From assembly GCF_001592365.1 (NCBI RefSeq), contig NZ_BCWU01000012.1, forward strand, positions 1 to 64,000: a DNA stretch of 64,000 bases. The letters are read 5' to 3'. The stretch comes from Gordonia hydrophobica NBRC 16057 (GTDB lineage Bacteria; Actinomycetota; Actinomycetes; Mycobacteriales; Mycobacteriaceae). How positions within the stretch are numbered: the stretch's first letter is position 1; each line of letters starts with the position of its first letter. The translations under genes and the position numbers were made by a program. The notes under the pieces are model-generated. The model was not told the DNA's origin. It saw only the letters and a program-made list of their open reading frames with translations, and did no database searches. This document shows positions 44,346 to 54,104 of this stretch, one piece after another.

Positions 44346-44474
44346 GCGCCTGATTCCACAGATCCCACTCACGCTGTCGCCGGGTCGACGTGAGCCGACT
44401 CGGTTCGCGGCCAGTAGTTCAGTGGTCACCGGTTGTCCCGATCGGCATTCCGGCACAGTCCGCCGAGCATGAAC

Positions 44475-45236
44475 TCAATGCCATTCGAAGGCACGGCCCG
44501 CTGACAGCGCACCGTCGACGACGAATGCCTGCCCGGACAGGTACGACGCGTCGTCGCTGGCGAGGAAAGCCGCCATCGATGCGATGTCCGACGGCTCTGC
44601 GAGGCGATTGTTGAGCGGCATCTTGCCCGTCATGCCTGCGCGTACCGCAGCCGGATCGGCCTGGCTCTCGAAGTACTGTTCGGTCATATCAGTTCGGACG
44701 TACCCCGGGCAGATCGCGACGGCGCGGAGGCCGTCGCGGCCGTGATCGAGGGCGATGCACTTGGTGAGTTGCAGAACCGCGGCCTTGGACGTCGAGTAGA
44801 CCGCGAGATCGGGCTCCGCCCAGTAGGCGTTGATCGACGCTTGGTTGATGAGCACGCCTTTGGACTCGATGAGATGCCCGATGACCGCCTTCGACATCAA
44901 GAACACCCCCTTGACGTTGACGTTCATAACGAAGTCCCACTCCTCTTCGGAGGTGTCCGGGACCGACTTCTCGATCTCGGTGCCCGCGTTGTTCATGACG
45001 ATGTCGAGGCGACCGTACTTCTCGACCACCTTCGCCACCACTTGATTGACCGATTCTGCGGAAGTGACGTCGAGGTGCTCGAACTCGATGTCGGGGCGGT
45101 CGTCGAAGGTCGGGTCAATGATGCTGGCGTTGACCACGGTGGCGCCGTCGTCGGCCAATCTGCGGGCGATGGCCTCGCCGATTCCACGGCTCGCTCCGGT
45201 GACGATGGCAACTTTGCCTGCGAGACGATCAGACAT
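44475..45236 (-). CDS. SDR oxidoreductase, last gene of the amine operon
   Basis: A 253-aa short-chain dehydrogenase. The cofactor motif TGASRGIG spans residues 13-20, NNAG is near 88, and the catalytic YSTSK is near 157-161. The hydrophobic-tail end (AFEWH) is short. It is the last gene of the operon starting at 53867; it may oxidise an alcohol intermediate of the amine pathway, but this is inference from position. A second SDR (51183-51980) of the same type is in the same operon, about 45 percent alike by eye. Confidence 0.85.
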   Translation of the reverse strand: MSDRLAGKVAIVTGASRGIGEAIARRLADDGATVVNASIIDPTFDDRPDIEFEHLDVTSAESVNQVVAKVVEKYGRLDIVMNNAGTEIEKSVPDTSEEEWDFVMNVNVKGVFLMSKAVIGHLIESKGVLINQASINAYWAEPDLAVYSTSKAAVLQLTKCIALDHGRDGLRAVAICPGYVRTDMTEQYFESQADPAAVRAGMTGKMPLNNRLAEPSDIASMAAFLASDDASYLSGQAFVVDGALSAGRAFEWH

Positions 45237-45272
45237 GGGTACTCCTTGCGATTGAATGAAGCTGATGGGCTG

Positions 45273-47252
45273 TCAGATGTTCCAAGCGGCCTTGAGGCCT
45301 TCGAGGATGGCCTCCTCGACGGTGCGGGGTGCGACGGCGTCGCCGATCGCGATGACGTCGCAGCCGACGTCGTCGAGTTCGCGGACCAACGAGTTCTCGG
45401 GCAGTGGGCCCAGCGAGAACACCGTTGCAGCGACGTCCTCGACCATCACAGGCTGCCCACTCAGGCGATGCTGCAGGTAGACGGTGTCCTCATCGACTCC
45501 CATGACGCGAACGTTGGTGACGATCTCGACCCCCGCAGCATGCGCCGCAGCGAGCATGTCGTCGCGAACGTACTGCTGCAACATCTCCCCCGCCATGTAC
45601 CCGTCGACGCAGAGGACTGCCTTACGACCCTTCTGCACGATCATCTGCGCTACGCCGAGGCCGATCCAATCGCAGCGCCAATCAGCGATGACGATGCGTC
45701 CGTGCGGCAGTTCCACGCCACCGACCACATCCCGTGCCTCGAGAATCGTCGGTTCGTCCATGATCTCGATCTCCGGTTGACGAGGGACCGAGCCAGTCGC
45801 GACGATGACGGCATCGGGTGCACTGGCGCGAACGAAATCACCGTCCACGCGGTGTCGGGTCACGATATTGACTCCGGCGCGTTGCGCCTCCGCGATGATG
45901 TTCGTTGCGGCACCGCCGAATTCGGCCCGTCCAGGAAGCTGCTCGGCAAGCAGAACCTGACCTCCTACACGGCGCTCGGCCTCATACAAAGTCACCTCAT
46001 GTCCGCGCTGGGCGGCGACTGTCGCCGCCTTGAGCCCTGCGGGTCCGCCGCCGATGACCATCACTGATTTGCGGCGCACGACAGGGTTCGGCAGGTCGTA
46101 GACGAGTTCCCGCCCGCTCTCGGGACGTTGGATGCACGAGATCGGATAGCCGGCGTGATGGTGTCCGATGCAAGCCTGGTTGCAGCCGATGCACGCGCGG
46201 ATGGAGTCGAGTTCGCCATCGAGTGCCTTGTTCGGCATCTCGGGATCACAGATCAGGGCGCGAGTCATCGCGCAGAGATCCGCCTGCCCGTTCGCCAACA
46301 CGGTTTCGGCATCCTGCGGCTGGTTGACCCGGCCGGCGACCATCACCGGAACGTCAACGATCTTCTTGATCTGTGCGGAGATCGGCGCTGTGTAGCCGAC
46401 CTGCTGGGACATCGGCGGCACGATGTGGACGGCTCCGCCCAGTGTCGCCGAGGTACCTGCAGTGACGCTGATGTAGTCGAGCAGACCGTCGGCGTCGAGG
46501 TCCCGGCATGCCTGGACCACTTCGTCGATCACCAGTCCGTCCTCGCTCATCTCCTCCCCGGAGATCCGCAGGCCGACCACGAAATCGGGTCCTACTCGGT
46601 CGCGGACGGCCCGGACGGTGTCCCGAAGGAACCGTAGTCGGTTCTCGTAACTGCCGCCGTATTCGTCGGTCCGCTGGTTGAAGCGCGCATTGAGAAACTG
46701 GGCGGGGAGATATCCGTGACTGGCGACGATCTCAGTACCGTCGAGCCCTCCCTTGCGCATGCGCTCCGCACCATCGGCGTAGCCGGTGATGACTTCGTCG
46801 ATCATGTCTTTAGGCATCGCCGCGGGCACCTGGTGAAAACGGTCGTTGATGGCGTTCGACGCCGAGTAGGCGACCGGCCGCGAACCGTCGAGCGACTCCA
46901 TCATCTCCCGTCCCGGGTGGAACACCTGTCCGAACACCTTGGTGCCGTACGGGTGCACTGCCTCGGCGATGCGACGGTATCCGTCGATCGCCGAGTCGTC
47001 CGTCGCCATCAGCATGTGCGTGGTGTATCGGGCCGTCTCGTGAATGCCGCTGACCTGCAGGACGATGAGTCCGACCCCGCCTGCAGCGCGAGCGCGGTGG
47101 TAGGCGACGAGTTGGTCGCTCACTGCACTGTCGACAGACATGCCGGTGTCGTGCCCGGACGACACGATGCGGTTCTTGACCGTCACCCGACCGATGTCGA
47201 TCGGGGACGACAGCAGCGAGAACTGCGTGCTTTGGATGGCGGGTGCAGACAT
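45273..47252 (-). CDS. OYE-type flavin/iron-sulfur demethylase or dehydrogenase (TMADH/DgcA-like)
   Basis: A 659-aa two-part enzyme. The first 350 residues form an FMN TIM barrel (old yellow enzyme). Cysteines in CIGCNQACIGHHHAGYPISC form the [4Fe-4S] binding motif, and the rest is an FAD/NAD domain (MVIGGGPAGLKAATVAAQRG). This is the architecture of trimethylamine dehydrogenase, dimethylglycine dehydrogenase DgcA, N-methylproline demethylase and 2,4-dienoyl-CoA reductase. The operon context with a Rieske oxygenase and BCCT transporter favours an N-demethylating role, probably generating formaldehyde; exact substrate unknown. Confidence 0.87.
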   Translation of the reverse strand: MSAPAIQSTQFSLLSSPIDIGRVTVKNRIVSSGHDTGMSVDSAVSDQLVAYHRARAAGGVGLIVLQVSGIHETARYTTHMLMATDDSAIDGYRRIAEAVHPYGTKVFGQVFHPGREMMESLDGSRPVAYSASNAINDRFHQVPAAMPKDMIDEVITGYADGAERMRKGGLDGTEIVASHGYLPAQFLNARFNQRTDEYGGSYENRLRFLRDTVRAVRDRVGPDFVVGLRISGEEMSEDGLVIDEVVQACRDLDADGLLDYISVTAGTSATLGGAVHIVPPMSQQVGYTAPISAQIKKIVDVPVMVAGRVNQPQDAETVLANGQADLCAMTRALICDPEMPNKALDGELDSIRACIGCNQACIGHHHAGYPISCIQRPESGRELVYDLPNPVVRRKSVMVIGGGPAGLKAATVAAQRGHEVTLYEAERRVGGQVLLAEQLPGRAEFGGAATNIIAEAQRAGVNIVTRHRVDGDFVRASAPDAVIVATGSVPRQPEIEIMDEPTILEARDVVGGVELPHGRIVIADWRCDWIGLGVAQMIVQKGRKAVLCVDGYMAGEMLQQYVRDDMLAAAHAAGVEIVTNVRVMGVDEDTVYLQHRLSGQPVMVEDVAATVFSLGPLPENSLVRELDDVGCDVIAIGDAVAPRTVEEAILEGLKAAWNI

Positions 47253-47294
47253 CGGTCTACTCCGTTCGAAGTCGTAGGGCGGTGATCGGTGGAC

Positions 47295-48761
47295 TCAGCC
47301 GAGCTTGATCATCACGTGTTTGACCTGCGTGTAATCCTCGAGGGAGTACATGGACTGGTCTTTGCCGTAGCCGGAAGCCTTGAATCCGCCCCACGGCATC
47401 TCCGCTGCCATCGGCATGTGGTCGTTGATCCATACGGTGCCGAAGTTGAGGACACGGGAGGCTTCCATCGCGGTACCGATGTCGCGGGTGAACACGGACG
47501 ACGCGAGCCCGTACGGTGTGTCGTTCGCCAACGCGAACACGTCGGTGTCGTCGTCGAACGGCTGAACGTCGACCACGGGGCCAAAGATCTCGGTCTTCGC
47601 GAGGTGGTGCTCGTTGGCGACGCCGGTGAGAACCGTCGGCGCGACGAATGCCCCGCGCTCTCCCAATGCTCGGCCGCCGGTCAGCACCTGAGCACCTTCC
47701 GAGACGGCGCGGTCGACGAGGTCGAGGACCTCGCGCTGCCGAGCCGCGTACGCAACCGGCCCCATCTCGATGTCGTTGCTCGATGCCGGGTCGCCGACGT
47801 TCAGCGACTCCGCCTGGCCGACGAGCTCCTCGACGAGACGGTCGTACACCGTGCGGTGTGCGAACACACGCGCAGCGGCACCGCAGTCCTGACCGGAATT
47901 CCAGAAGCTGCCGACCTTGAGGACCTGAGCAGTCTGGACGGGATCGGCGTCGCCGAACACGATGACCGGAGCTTTGCCTCCGAGCTCGAGATGCACGTGC
48001 TTGAGCGTCTCGGCGCCCCGCGCCGCGATGCCCTTGCCGGTCGGAGTCCCGCCGGTCATCGACACGATGCCGATGTCGGGGCTCTCCACCAGCGTGTTGC
48101 CGACCGCGGCGCCAGAACCGAACAACGTGTTGATGACTCCGACCGGAGCGGCATCGCGGATCAGAGCCGCGAGACGAAGAGCGGTGAGCGGAGTCTGCGT
48201 CGCGGGCTTGAGGACCACCGTGTTGCCCGCTGCGAGCGAGGCGCCCAGCTTCCACGCAGTGATCATCAGCGGGTAGTTCCATGCCGAGATGAGGCCCGCG
48301 ACACCGATCGGTTCACGACGGATCATCGACGTATATCCGTCGACGTACTCGGTGACGGCCTTCCCCTCGAGGTTGCGTGCGGCGCCGGCGAAGAATCGGA
48401 AGCAGTCGGCCGCGCCGGCCACTTCCTCGGTCGCGGCAGCCAGTGGTTTGCCGACGTTCAGACTCTCCAGGCACGCGAGGTCCGACGCGTTCGCGTCGAT
48501 GGCGTTCGCGATGTCCAGGAGGACTTCGGCCCGTCGTGCGGGAGTCGAGAAGCGCCAGGTCCTAGCTGCACGGCCTGCTGCTTCGATCGCGGCATGTGTG
48601 TCTTCGACCGTGGCCGACGGCAATTCGACGATGGTCTCACCCGTGGCGGGAGCCACCACTGCCGTCTTCGCACCGGACATCATGGCGAACTCGCCGTCGA
48701 CGACGCTGGACAGGTCGTTGACGTCGAAGGAAATTGTTTCAAGAGTCACTGGTCTATCCAT
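47295..48761 (-). CDS. Aldehyde dehydrogenase (aminobutyraldehyde/betaine-aldehyde-like)
   Basis: A 488-aa NAD(P)-dependent ALDH. The glutamate in HLELGGKAP (about 252) and the nucleophile in NSGQDCGAAARVF (about 287) are visible. The C-terminal NDHMPMAAEMPWGGFKASG and KDQSMYSLEDYT are characteristic of gamma-aminobutyraldehyde/ABALDH-type enzymes, which also act on trimethylaminobutyraldehyde or betaine aldehyde. ATG at 48761 is preferred over a TTG at 48770. It is 18 bp after the reductase gene, part of the amine operon. Confidence 0.88.
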   Translation of the reverse strand: MDRPVTLETISFDVNDLSSVVDGEFAMMSGAKTAVVAPATGETIVELPSATVEDTHAAIEAAGRAARTWRFSTPARRAEVLLDIANAIDANASDLACLESLNVGKPLAAATEEVAGAADCFRFFAGAARNLEGKAVTEYVDGYTSMIRREPIGVAGLISAWNYPLMITAWKLGASLAAGNTVVLKPATQTPLTALRLAALIRDAAPVGVINTLFGSGAAVGNTLVESPDIGIVSMTGGTPTGKGIAARGAETLKHVHLELGGKAPVIVFGDADPVQTAQVLKVGSFWNSGQDCGAAARVFAHRTVYDRLVEELVGQAESLNVGDPASSNDIEMGPVAYAARQREVLDLVDRAVSEGAQVLTGGRALGERGAFVAPTVLTGVANEHHLAKTEIFGPVVDVQPFDDDTDVFALANDTPYGLASSVFTRDIGTAMEASRVLNFGTVWINDHMPMAAEMPWGGFKASGYGKDQSMYSLEDYTQVKHVMIKLG

Positions 48762-48779
48762 TTCTCTCAAGGTCGGGAT

Positions 48780-49772
48780 CTACAGTTCAAGGACGAGCCG
48801 AGGACACGCGGCACGCGAAACGCACAGCATCATGCAGTCGTTCTCCGCCTTCTCCGCCTTGGACAGGACGACGTCACGGTGATCCGGGATCCCGTCGAGC
48901 ACCCCGGTCTCGCACGTTCCGCAGGTCCCCTCTTCGCAGGACGACGGGATGTCGAACCCCTTGTCGTTCAGCGTGTGGAGAATCGATTTGTCCGCGGGGA
49001 TCGTGACCACCTCGCCAGTACTGTCGATGACGACTTCGAACGCCTGGTCACGTGAGCTGTCAACCGTTTCTGCGGCGAACTGCTCGGCGAAGAACGTCCA
49101 GTCCTGGCCCTCGCTGCGCGCTTCGATCGCATCGATGAGGCCGGTCGGGCCGCAGACGTACACTGCTGTGTCGGCATCGCACGAGTTCAACAGCGACTCC
49201 AAGTCCAGAAGACCGGACTCCGAGTCGACGTGGACCGTGACGTGATCGGTGGGCAATGCGTCCACCTCGTCCGGAAACGGCAATCGATCGGTACTGCGTG
49301 TGCAGCCGACGAACCGCCAGTCGCCCCCGGTCTCGGCGACGGCCCGAACCATGGGCAAGATCGGCGTGATGCCGATCCCACCGGACACGAACAGGTACTT
49401 CGTGGACTCTCGTAGTGGAAAGTTGTTTCGCAAACCGGTCACGACGAGGGTGTCTCCGGCCGCCACTGCGTCATGGATGTAGGCGCTGCCGCCTCGGCCG
49501 GCCGGCTCGCGAAGCACTGCGACGCGCCAACTCGCGGTGTCTGCTGGGTCGCCGCACAGCGAATAGTGGCGGATCAGGTCGCCGCCCGGTGCGGGAAGTC
49601 GAAACTCCAGATGAGCTCCGGGCGCCCACGCCGGCAGCGGCGTTCCGTCGATACTCTGCAGCTCCAACGCCACGACATCCGTCGCGACATCCTCCTTGGC
49701 CGCCACAGTCAGCAGCATCTCGTCGGTGCCCAGATCGCCGATCGTGTGAGACCGGCCGATGGTGGTAGTCAT
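48780..49772 (-). CDS. Oxygenase reductase, FMN-NAD-2Fe-2S (CntB/VanB-like)
   Basis: A 330-aa class IA reductase. The flavin motif RHYSLCG is near residue 68, the NAD-binding loop is FVSGGIGITPIL near 127, and the plant-type [2Fe-2S] domain at the C-terminus has SSCEEGTCGTCETG and a later cysteine (C-x4-C-x2-C ... C). It would pass electrons from NADH to the Rieske oxygenase at 52782-53867, as CntB/YeaX does for CntA or VanB for VanA. It lies in the same operon, between the two aldehyde dehydrogenases. Confidence 0.88.
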   Translation of the reverse strand: MTTTIGRSHTIGDLGTDEMLLTVAAKEDVATDVVALELQSIDGTPLPAWAPGAHLEFRLPAPGGDLIRHYSLCGDPADTASWRVAVLREPAGRGGSAYIHDAVAAGDTLVVTGLRNNFPLRESTKYLFVSGGIGITPILPMVRAVAETGGDWRFVGCTRSTDRLPFPDEVDALPTDHVTVHVDSESGLLDLESLLNSCDADTAVYVCGPTGLIDAIEARSEGQDWTFFAEQFAAETVDSSRDQAFEVVIDSTGEVVTIPADKSILHTLNDKGFDIPSSCEEGTCGTCETGVLDGIPDHRDVVLSKAEKAENDCMMLCVSRAACPRLVLEL

Positions 49773-49794
49773 CTCAGCCCTCGTCTTATCGTCG

Positions 49795-51186
49795 TCAGTC
49801 CGGAATGGTCACGGTCTGAACGTTGACGAATTCGCGGAGACCGTACGCGCCGAGTTCACGACCGAAACCGCTGCGCTTGACGCCACCGAACGGAATATGC
49901 GGATCCGACGCGGTCATCCCGTTGATGAAGCAACCGCCGGTGTCGAGGCGGGCTGCGATCGACACTGCACGATCACGATCTCCGCACCACAGTGCTGAGC
50001 TGAGGCCGTACGCCGAGTCGTTCGCCACACGGATCGCTGCGTCCTCATCGGCCACGCGGATCACCGCAGCGACCGGACCGAAGGTCTCCTCCTGCATGAT
50101 CGGAGACGATGTGTCGGCCACTTCGACGATTGTCGGCGGATAGAAGGCGCCCGGCCCGTCACTACGGGTGCCGCCCACCAAGACCGTGTCCCCATGTGCG
50201 ACGGCGCGGGTCACCTGATCGTCCAGTTCGTCGCGGAGTTCCACGCGTGACATCGGACCGACGTCGGTGGACCGGTCGAACGGATCGCCGATCGTCAATG
50301 CCTTCGTCGCTGCCGTGAACGCTGCAATGAACTCGTCGGCGACGGCGTCGGTGACGATGAAACGCTTGGCGGCGATACAACTCTGGCCAGTGTTCTGGAA
50401 GCGGGCGTTGACCGCGACCTGCGCGGCGGCGTGGACGTCGGCATCGTCGACGACGATGAAGGCGTCGCTCCCGCCCAACTCCAGGACACACGGCTTGAGC
50501 GCCGCACCTGCCGCGCCACCGACCGCGACCCCGGCACGCTCACTGCCGGTGAGCGTCGCCGCTGCGATTCGGTCGTCGGCGATCACCATGCTCGCGCTGG
50601 GACCGTCGAGCAGAAGGGTCTGGACCACGCCGTCACCGAGCCCTGCGTCGTCGAAGATCTTCTGGAGCGCCAGCGCACACCCGCTGACGCTTTCCGCGTG
50701 CTTGATGACGAGGGTGTTGCCGCCGGACAGGATCGGTGCCGCAGCCCGCATCACCTGCCAGATCGGGTAGTTCCACGGCATGATCGCGAGCACCGGTCCC
50801 AACGGAAGGAACTGCACGAATGCCTCGCGGCCCACCAGCTCGGCGGGTTCGGGGGCGAGCATATCGGCGGCGTGGTCGGCGTAGAACTCGCACACGCCCG
50901 CTGACTTCTCGATCTCGGCTTCCGCCTGGGCGATGGGCTTCCCCATCTCAGCAGTGATCAGCGCAGCCAAGCGGTCGGATCCAGCACGGATCGCCGCCGC
51001 CATCGCATGCAGTTTGGCGGCACGGGCGTCGACGGTCGTCGTGCGCCAGCCCTCGAAGGCCGTGCGAGTACGTGTCAACGCGGCGTCGATCGCTTCCGGG
51101 CTGTGTGCGCTGTACTCGGCGATGGTCTCGCCGGACGCCGGATTGACGCTACGGATGGGTCGTGCGGCCACTGTAGTGGTCATCAT
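49795..51186 (-). CDS. Aldehyde dehydrogenase, succinate/malic semialdehyde type
   Basis: A 463-aa ALDH of the GabD1 subgroup. Glutamate in VLELGGSDAF and nucleophile cysteine in NTGQSCIAAKRF are present. Compared with the other ALDH of this operon, it has the shorter semialdehyde-dehydrogenase style C-terminus (PHIPFGGVKRSGFGRELGAYG). If the Rieske protein cleaves carnitine, malic semialdehyde would be its natural substrate. The ATG at 51186 overlaps the stop of the upstream SDR, so they are translated together. Confidence 0.86.
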   Translation of the reverse strand: MMTTTVAARPIRSVNPASGETIAEYSAHSPEAIDAALTRTRTAFEGWRTTTVDARAAKLHAMAAAIRAGSDRLAALITAEMGKPIAQAEAEIEKSAGVCEFYADHAADMLAPEPAELVGREAFVQFLPLGPVLAIMPWNYPIWQVMRAAAPILSGGNTLVIKHAESVSGCALALQKIFDDAGLGDGVVQTLLLDGPSASMVIADDRIAAATLTGSERAGVAVGGAAGAALKPCVLELGGSDAFIVVDDADVHAAAQVAVNARFQNTGQSCIAAKRFIVTDAVADEFIAAFTAATKALTIGDPFDRSTDVGPMSRVELRDELDDQVTRAVAHGDTVLVGGTRSDGPGAFYPPTIVEVADTSSPIMQEETFGPVAAVIRVADEDAAIRVANDSAYGLSSALWCGDRDRAVSIAARLDTGGCFINGMTASDPHIPFGGVKRSGFGRELGAYGLREFVNVQTVTIPD

Positions 51187-51980
51187 GAGTGCTGCCCTTC
51201 GGGACGGAGACGGCTGAGGTCAACGGTGCGGCCGGCGGTGAGTCCGCCGTCGAGCACGTAGCTCTGTCCGGTGGCGAACGATGATTCGTCGCTTGCGAGC
51301 CAGAGCGCCAGATTGGCGATGTCGGCCGGGTAGGACATCCGGTTGAGAGGATGAATCGATGCGGCCTGAGCGCGCGCTTCGTCCGGATCGTGCTGCGCGT
51401 CGAAGAACTGGCTGAGCATGTCGGTGAGGACGTAGCTCGGGCAGATGGCGTTGGCTCGAATGTTCTCGCGACCGTGATCGATCGCCAGTGCGCGTGTGAA
51501 GGCCTGAACGGCACCCTTGGAGGTGTTGTAGACGGCCAGATGCGGTTCCGCCCAGAAGCCGTCGACCGAAGCCAGGTTCACGATCGACCCGCCTCCTGCT
51601 TCCCGCATCAACGGCAGAGCGTGCTTGGCCGTCAGGAATGGGCCGCGCACGTTGATCGCCATCACCCGATCCCAGTCGTCCACACTCGTGTGTTCGATCG
51701 TGGCCTCGTACTCGACGGCGGCGTTGTTCACCAGAACGTCGAGCTTGCCGAACCGCTCGCGAACGGTGTTCATCAGTGCGATGACGTCGGCCTCGGAGCT
51801 GACATCGCCCTGCACCGAGACAGCCCCGTCGCTGCTCGACACACCCGAACGGCTCACTGCGACGACGTCGGCGCCTTCTGTAAGGAATCGTTGGACGACG
51901 GCCTCGCCGACGCCACGGCTACCGCCGGTGACGACGGCGATCTTGCCCGCCAAACGGCCGGCAGAGTTGGTTGAAGACAT
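51183..51980 (-). CDS. SDR oxidoreductase, second copy in the amine operon
   Basis: A 265-aa short-chain dehydrogenase. The motif TGGSRGVG is near residues 17-24, NNAA is near 95, and YNTSK is near 162-166. It is closely similar to the SDR at the end of the operon (44475-45236), including AEPHLAVYNTSKGAV versus AEPDLAVYSTSKAAV, and DHGRENIRANAICP versus DHGRDGLRAVAICP, so the two are duplicates. It overlaps the downstream ALDH in an ATGA. Substrate unknown. Confidence 0.86.
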   Translation of the reverse strand: MSSTNSAGRLAGKIAVVTGGSRGVGEAVVQRFLTEGADVVAVSRSGVSSSDGAVSVQGDVSSEADVIALMNTVRERFGKLDVLVNNAAVEYEATIEHTSVDDWDRVMAINVRGPFLTAKHALPLMREAGGGSIVNLASVDGFWAEPHLAVYNTSKGAVQAFTRALAIDHGRENIRANAICPSYVLTDMLSQFFDAQHDPDEARAQAASIHPLNRMSYPADIANLALWLASDESSFATGQSYVLDGGLTAGRTVDLSRLRPEGQHS

Positions 51981-52065
51981 AGTTCACCTGTTTCGTGGCA
52001 GGACCAGATCGACCGCACCTTGGGAGGCGGGTCTGCTTTCTGTGGTTACGTGGAAGAGATTCGGC

Positions 52066-52785
52066 CTATTCGCCGGCGGCCGCAGGTCGTTGCTCGGACC
52101 TGCGTTCCACCAAGTCGGCCATACGGCACTTGTAGTGTTCAAGATGCTCGGTGAGCAATTCGGCACAACGATCGAGTTTGCCGCCGGCCAGAGCCTGGTA
52201 GATGGCCCGATGCTCGCTCACCAGAGGCTCGGAGTACTCCACCTCGCGGTCGGCGGCCGTGAGCAGCGAGAATCCGAACCGAACCTCATTGGTGATGCTC
52301 CGGTACAGCCGATCCAGTCGGGGGCTGCCTGCGAGATCGACGAGCAGGGTGTGGAAGTTCAGGTCAGCTGCGACGAAGGCATTCGGATCGTTCGATTCGG
52401 CGGCTTCGCCGAACGCGGCAAGCGACTGCTCGAACGTCGCCTGTTGCGCTGGAGAGAGTCCGGTCGCTGATCGGATCCCCTCCAGCTCGGCCATCAGCCG
52501 GACCCGGTAGAGGTCGCGAACGTCGTCGCCGGTGAGTTCGCAGACTGCAGCTCCCCTGTTCGGGAAATGCTGCACCAGACCATCAGCGACCAGGATCCTG
52601 ATCGCTTCGCGCACCGTGTTACGTGCGACTCCCGCTTCGCGCGCCACGACCGACTCGCGCAGCGGTGTGCCGGGAGAGATGTCGCCCCCGAGGATCCGAC
52701 CAAGGATCTCGTCGGCGAGCTGCTGTGCACTTCCCTTACGCTGCACAGCGTTTCCCAAGCCTGCGAACCCATCGGCAGCCATCAT
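52066..52785 (-). CDS. GntR/FCD-family regulator of the amine operon
   Basis: A 239-aa FadR-subfamily repressor. The winged helix (LRESVVAREAGVARNTVREAIRILVADGLV, about 42-72) is followed by an FCD ligand domain with metal-ligand-like residues (DLNFHTLLVDLAGSP, SEHRAIYQAL). It overlaps the stop of the upstream Rieske gene in an ATGA, so it is co-translated with it. Two TTGTTnAACA palindromes in the divergent promoter (53939-53949, 54132-54142) are its probable operators, giving autoregulation and co-control of the BCCT gene. Confidence 0.88.
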   Translation of the reverse strand: MMAADGFAGLGNAVQRKGSAQQLADEILGRILGGDISPGTPLRESVVAREAGVARNTVREAIRILVADGLVQHFPNRGAAVCELTGDDVRDLYRVRLMAELEGIRSATGLSPAQQATFEQSLAAFGEAAESNDPNAFVAADLNFHTLLVDLAGSPRLDRLYRSITNEVRFGFSLLTAADREVEYSEPLVSEHRAIYQALAGGKLDRCAELLTEHLEHYKCRMADLVERRSEQRPAAAGE

Positions 52786-53867
52786 TCGCTCACAATACTT
52801 CGGATGAGGTCCTGGAAGTGAGCGATGGAGTGCTCGTGCTTGGTGACGAGGCGCCCCGCGTCGACCTGACCCGACTTGGCACCGCGATGCGCCGACTCAC
52901 AAAGCGTCAGGTCCTCGACCATCACCTGATGGATCAACTCACTGGTCTCCTCGACGAATGTCGGGTCAGCGCCTTCCTCATAGAAGTACTCGTAGACGGC
53001 GAGCGTGTTCTCTTCATCGATTGGAATGAGCTGATTGGTCGACAGATTGCCCGGTCCGGGGTAGATGTTCAGGCTCAGAGTCGGGAACAGGAAGTTGTAA
53101 CGACCTTCGCGAACTTGACGCTCGACCGTCTCGCCGTCCTCGACCGGCGGACCGAACTGGGTGGAGATCCAACCTGATTCCTCACTGTCGTAGCTGCTCA
53201 GATCGATCGTGTCTCCGAAGCTCGGATGAGCATTGGGGCAGTGATAGCACTCGAGGAAGTTCTCGACGACGATCTTCCAGTTCGCTTTGAGCCGGTACTC
53301 CTTGCGCTGCTGGAGTTTCAGGTTGTCGAGGTTGACTCCCGTGCCCTCGATGATCGCTGGGAGATCACCCATGAATTCGGCGAGCGGGGGCACGTCGTCG
53401 TTGAGCGAGACGAAGATGAACGGGCCATACGTCTCAACGCGGAGTTTCCGCAGTCCAAACTTCGACTTGTCGAAGTCCACTTCCTTACGTGTGCGCGGAG
53501 CCGACTTGAGATCGCCCTCGAGCGAATAGGTCCATGCATGGTAGTGGCAGGTCAGTGCGTCACAATTGCCGCGCTCCTCAAGCTTCACCTCGGCGCCACG
53601 ATGACGGCACACGTTGACGATCGCATTGATATTGCCATCCTTTCCACGCGTGACCAGCACCGGAACATCGCCGAGCTGAATGCGGAAGAAGTCACCAGCG
53701 TTGGGAATCGAGTGCGTCGGCCCGACGTACTGCCAGAACTTGTGGAAGATCTCCTGTGTTTCGCGACGGAAGATCGCCGGATCCGAGTACCAGGAGAACG
53801 GAAGTGTCCTCGGGTTGTACTGCTCCTGCGACGTTGCAGCGGTCGCGGCATGATCGAGAATCGACAA
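52782..53867 (-). CDS. Rieske oxygenase, large subunit (quaternary-amine group, CntA/GbcA-like)
   Basis: A 361-aa oxygenase. The Rieske ligands are C87/H89 (NVCRHRG) and C107/H110 (LTCHYHAW). The mononuclear iron site contains H209 and H214 in ENFLECYHCPNAH, with E206 in the position where most family members have the bridging Asp; this Glu is seen in carnitine oxygenase CntA and related enzymes for betaines. Short length (361, CntA about 371) fits. It should hydroxylate a methyl or adjacent carbon of a quaternary amine such as carnitine, betaine or stachydrine. First gene of the operon, divergent from the BCCT gene. Confidence 0.88.
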   Translation of the reverse strand: MSILDHAATAATSQEQYNPRTLPFSWYSDPAIFRRETQEIFHKFWQYVGPTHSIPNAGDFFRIQLGDVPVLVTRGKDGNINAIVNVCRHRGAEVKLEERGNCDALTCHYHAWTYSLEGDLKSAPRTRKEVDFDKSKFGLRKLRVETYGPFIFVSLNDDVPPLAEFMGDLPAIIEGTGVNLDNLKLQQRKEYRLKANWKIVVENFLECYHCPNAHPSFGDTIDLSSYDSEESGWISTQFGPPVEDGETVERQVREGRYNFLFPTLSLNIYPGPGNLSTNQLIPIDEENTLAVYEYFYEEGADPTFVEETSELIHQVMVEDLTLCESAHRGAKSGQVDAGRLVTKHEHSIAHFQDLIRSIVSE

Positions 53868-53938
53868 GGCGGGCTCCTTAACTCAGGAAGTTGACTAGGC
53901 CTGGGCGGCTGAGGCCTTGAAACTGCGAGGCTGTGCAG

Positions 53939-53976
53939 TTGTTGAACAATCTAGGCGAGATTGTGATCCAGGTCAA
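53939..53976 (-). promoter_or_regulatory. Promoter/operator for the amine operon (twin copy 1)
   Basis: Reading leftwards: TTGACC (-35), 17-bp spacer beginning TGGATCACA, TAGATT (-10), overlapped by the palindrome TTGTTGAACAA (53939-53949). It matches the copy at 54105-54142 in 30 of 38 positions. Confidence 0.65.
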
Positions 53977-54104
53977 CCCCGAGGCCCTCGTGCGAGCGTC
54001 CCCGTGCCCCTGAAGTGCGCAGACAACCCTCGACGTCGATCCTCGGAGCCCCGCGGCAACCGACAGTTCCACACTGCCGTCGGCAATCACAGCCACCAGA
54101 GATA

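Noticed and set aside
44346..44474. Possible small gene between Uma2 and SDR
   Set aside because: Only 129 bp between two stops, with no ribosome site and no convincing frame.
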